NCBI RefSeq assembly: GCF_030534335.1
Contig: NZ_CP130565.1
Coordinates: 3,183,501-3,247,500, forward strand
Length of the DNA: 64,000 nt
From: Marivirga harenae
GTDB taxonomy: Bacteria > Bacteroidota > Bacteroidia > Cytophagales > Cyclobacteriaceae
Direction: 5' to 3'
The translations under genes and the position numbers were made by a program. Under the pieces are notes generated by a model that saw only the letters and a list, made by a program, of their open reading frames with translations, searched no databases and was not told where the DNA came from. This document shows, piece by piece, positions 62,263 to 64,000 of this stretch. Every line of letters starts with the position of its first letter. Within the stretch, counting starts at the first letter, position 1.

Positions 62263-62811
62263 CTATAATTTCAAACATCCTCTAAATCCTCTCGCCCCAT
62301 AATAAGAATCCGCTCCATTGTGGTAGATGAATACAGCACCATAGCGATAGTCTCCGAACAATGCGCCTCCTAAATCTCTTATTTCTGCAGGAGTCTTGAT
62401 CCAACTTGAAGTTTTGGTATCTACAGGATTTAATTGCTGTAAATATCGATACTCTTTTTCATTTAAAAGTTCCACACCTAATTCCGCGGCCATTACTTCA
62501 GCATTACTTTTAGGGGGGTATTTTTTTCGTCCATGCTGTGCAGCTCTATCATAGCAAATACTACGTCTGCCTTTTGGACTTTCAGTGGAGCAGTCATAAA
62601 AAAGATAGGTCGAAGTTTCTTCATCTAAACCTACAACATCTGGTTCACCACCAGTTTCTTCCATATTATGTAGTATTAACAGTTTTTCTCTATTAGCGTC
62701 TAATTTGGAACGAATTTCCTGCCATTGAAGCTCTTCGTGCCTATGCATGTTTTTCTTAAATCTGCATTCCAGAGTATCTATTAAAGAAGAAAAATCTTGA
62801 TTGTCGGACAT
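62263..62811 (-). CDS. DUF4256 protein
   Basis: A 182-aa soluble protein of the DUF4256 family: motifs LEETGGEPDVVG-like (HNMEETGGEPDVVGLDEETS), RRSICYDRAAQHGRKKYPP and GALFGDYRYGAVFIYHNGAD, then YYGARGFRGCLKL at the end. The family is widespread and without known function. It lies 70 bp upstream of the TetR gene on the same strand and could share its transcript. Confidence 0.85.
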   Translation of the reverse strand: MSDNQDFSSLIDTLECRFKKNMHRHEELQWQEIRSKLDANREKLLILHNMEETGGEPDVVGLDEETSTYLFYDCSTESPKGRRSICYDRAAQHGRKKYPPKSNAEVMAAELGVELLNEKEYRYLQQLNPVDTKTSSWIKTPAEIRDLGGALFGDYRYGAVFIYHNGADSYYGARGFRGCLKL

Positions 62812-63035
62812 TTTTTGGCTTTCAAATTATCATTCTAATCTACGAAAATATATGAAATTATAAACTTATAGAATGGACAATTAATCGCGATAAATTACTT
62901 TGTTGTTAACCTATGCTAGCATAAAAGTATCAGGGATTAACAGCTTCCTTACTCCATTTATCAAACATTAGTATGCTTGGCAATAAATTTCTTTTAATTT
63001 CGTGTTTTAGTGAATTTAAACCTTAAATAAAATAT

Positions 63036-64000
63036 ATGAGAGTACTAAAGCTAACAGTTTTGATGTGCGTAGGAGTGATGACTAGCCTATTTGCACAGAA
63101 CCCGCAAGAAAACAATCAGGATCTATTCGAATTTTTTGGTGACAGAAATGGTAATGAGTACCGGTCAGCTTCTGGAAAGCCTGGGCATAATTATTGGCAG
63201 AATAGTGCAGACTATAAAATAGATGTCACTTTGGATGAGGAAAATGAAATGATCAATGGTAAAATTACTATTGATTATACTAATAACAGTCCTGAAAAAT
63301 TAGAATTTGTTTGGCTTCATTTAGAGCAGAATCGATTTACAGAGACTTCAAGAGGAACTTTGACCACTCCAATTCAAGGAAACCGTTATGCTGGAGATAT
63401 GGACGGTGGTTATAATATTACTAACGTAAAGGCGATCAGCGGAAGAAGAGGAAATCCTTCAAGCAAGCATATTATCAATGACACTCGTATGCAAGTATTC
63501 TTTGATGAACCAATTGAAGCTAATGGTGGCACCGCTTCCATCAGTATGAATTTTGAATATAAGATTCCAGTAAAAGGAATGGATAGAATGGGTCAGTTAA
63601 AAGTTGATGATGGGACTATCTTCGCCATGGCTCAATGGTATCCTAGAATGGTGGTTTTTGACGATATCCAAGGTTGGAATACTCAGCCATACTTAGGTGC
63701 TGGTGAGTTTTATTTGGAGTATGGTGATTTTGAATACAATGTTACAGTTCCCTACAACCATATTGTTGTGGGTTCTGGAGAGTTACTAAACCCTAGTGAG
63801 GTATTGACATCAGAGCAGCAAAGCAGAATGGAAAAAGCTGCCAAAAGTGATGAAACTGTACATATTATCACAGCAGAAGAAGTGGGGGATCCTTCCATAA
63901 CAAGACCAAAACAATCTGGAAATATTACTTGGAAATTTAAAATCGAAAATGCTAGAGATGTGGCCTGGGGTTCATCACCTGCATTTATCTGGGATGCTGC
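63036..64000 (+). CDS. Secreted M1-family peptidase, 3' end outside window
   Basis: Opens at ATG 63036 with a signal peptide (MRVLKLTVLMCVGVMTSLFA), reads without a stop to the window edge, and so is truncated. The visible 321 residues are the N-terminal beta-domain of an M1 metallopeptidase (YWQNSADYKIDVTLDEENEM, TIDYTNNSPEKLEFVWLHLE, MAQWYPRMVVFDDIQGWNTQ) and are related to the protein at 55180-57042. The catalytic HExxH would lie beyond the window. Confidence 0.88.
   Translation, partial: MRVLKLTVLMCVGVMTSLFAQNPQENNQDLFEFFGDRNGNEYRSASGKPGHNYWQNSADYKIDVTLDEENEMINGKITIDYTNNSPEKLEFVWLHLEQNRFTETSRGTLTTPIQGNRYAGDMDGGYNITNVKAISGRRGNPSSKHIINDTRMQVFFDEPIEANGGTASISMNFEYKIPVKGMDRMGQLKVDDGTIFAMAQWYPRMVVFDDIQGWNTQPYLGAGEFYLEYGDFEYNVTVPYNHIVVGSGELLNPSEVLTSEQQSRMEKAAKSDETVHIITAEEVGDPSITRPKQSGNITWKFKIENARDVAWGSSPAFIWDA

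Noticed and set aside
1-64000. CRISPR arrays and rRNA genes
   Set aside because: No regularly spaced repeats with unique spacers and no conserved rRNA segments were seen on reading.

Overview
The window reads as the chromosome of a marine-type Bacteroidota bacterium, most likely order Cytophagales (a Marivirga/Fulvivirga-like organism). The evidence is gene content: LytS/LytTR two-component pairs, SprB-like repeats, a type IX secretion tail on a nuclease, PD40/OmpA proteins, DUF4290, DUF4296, DUF2279, BatA/DUF58 genes, a two-domain PaaB, AT-rich leaders instead of clear Shine-Dalgarno sites, and one TAnnTTTG-type promoter. The genus is inference.

Layout. Positions 1-16.5 kb are chromosomal: a LytS/LytR pair, a sodium:alanine symporter with unusual N-terminal domains, a BlaI repressor with an M56 receptor fused to two peptidoglycan-hydrolase domains and two matching operators, a MASE1 histidine kinase, a broken beta-propeller lipoprotein gene, a MoxR ATPase with a frameshifted VWA partner, DUF2279, a PD40/OmpA protein and a lipoprotein. 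Positions 16,537-44,244 are an integrated element of about 27.7 kb in the 3' end of tRNA-Arg(TCT). A 16-bp duplicated core, paired arm-type integrase sites, a displaced old tRNA terminator and a tyrosine integrase next to the tRNA define it. From 44.3 kb to the end the sequence is chromosomal again: frameshifted mutS2, DUF4296, a DUF58/BatA cluster, aldehyde dehydrogenase, EI24, rhodanese, murA (Asp at the fosfomycin cysteine), DUF4290, two M1 peptidases, a transporter, the phenylacetyl-CoA epoxidase genes paaABCD with a TetR regulator, and DUF4256.

The element has a right-end mobility and replication block (integrase, RteC-like protein, excisionase-like HTH protein, initiator-like protein, DnaC-like ATPase, stand-alone alpha-CTD-like protein, and a five-helix rod-like structured segment). 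It has no recognisable conjugation, capsid or terminase genes. Its cargo is mostly defence-like: a two-gene CBASS (CD-NTase plus TIR-STING), PD-(D/E)XK nucleases, an HsdR_N-like nuclease/P-loop ATPase, and a tight three-gene operon of TPR-HExxH protein, MazG-like pyrophosphohydrolase and nuclease/DUF2075 helicase that I cannot assign to a named system. The left end holds a Bacteroidota module of unknown role (HTH protein, 253-aa protein, DUF5675, small membrane proteins), followed by about 2 kb without credible coding but dense in long hairpins. That stretch ends in a textbook plus-strand terminator and is a candidate large structured RNA.

Three chromosomal genes are broken by one base each (one in-frame stop, two one-base losses in short G/C runs). 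Assembly error is a live alternative to real pseudogenes.
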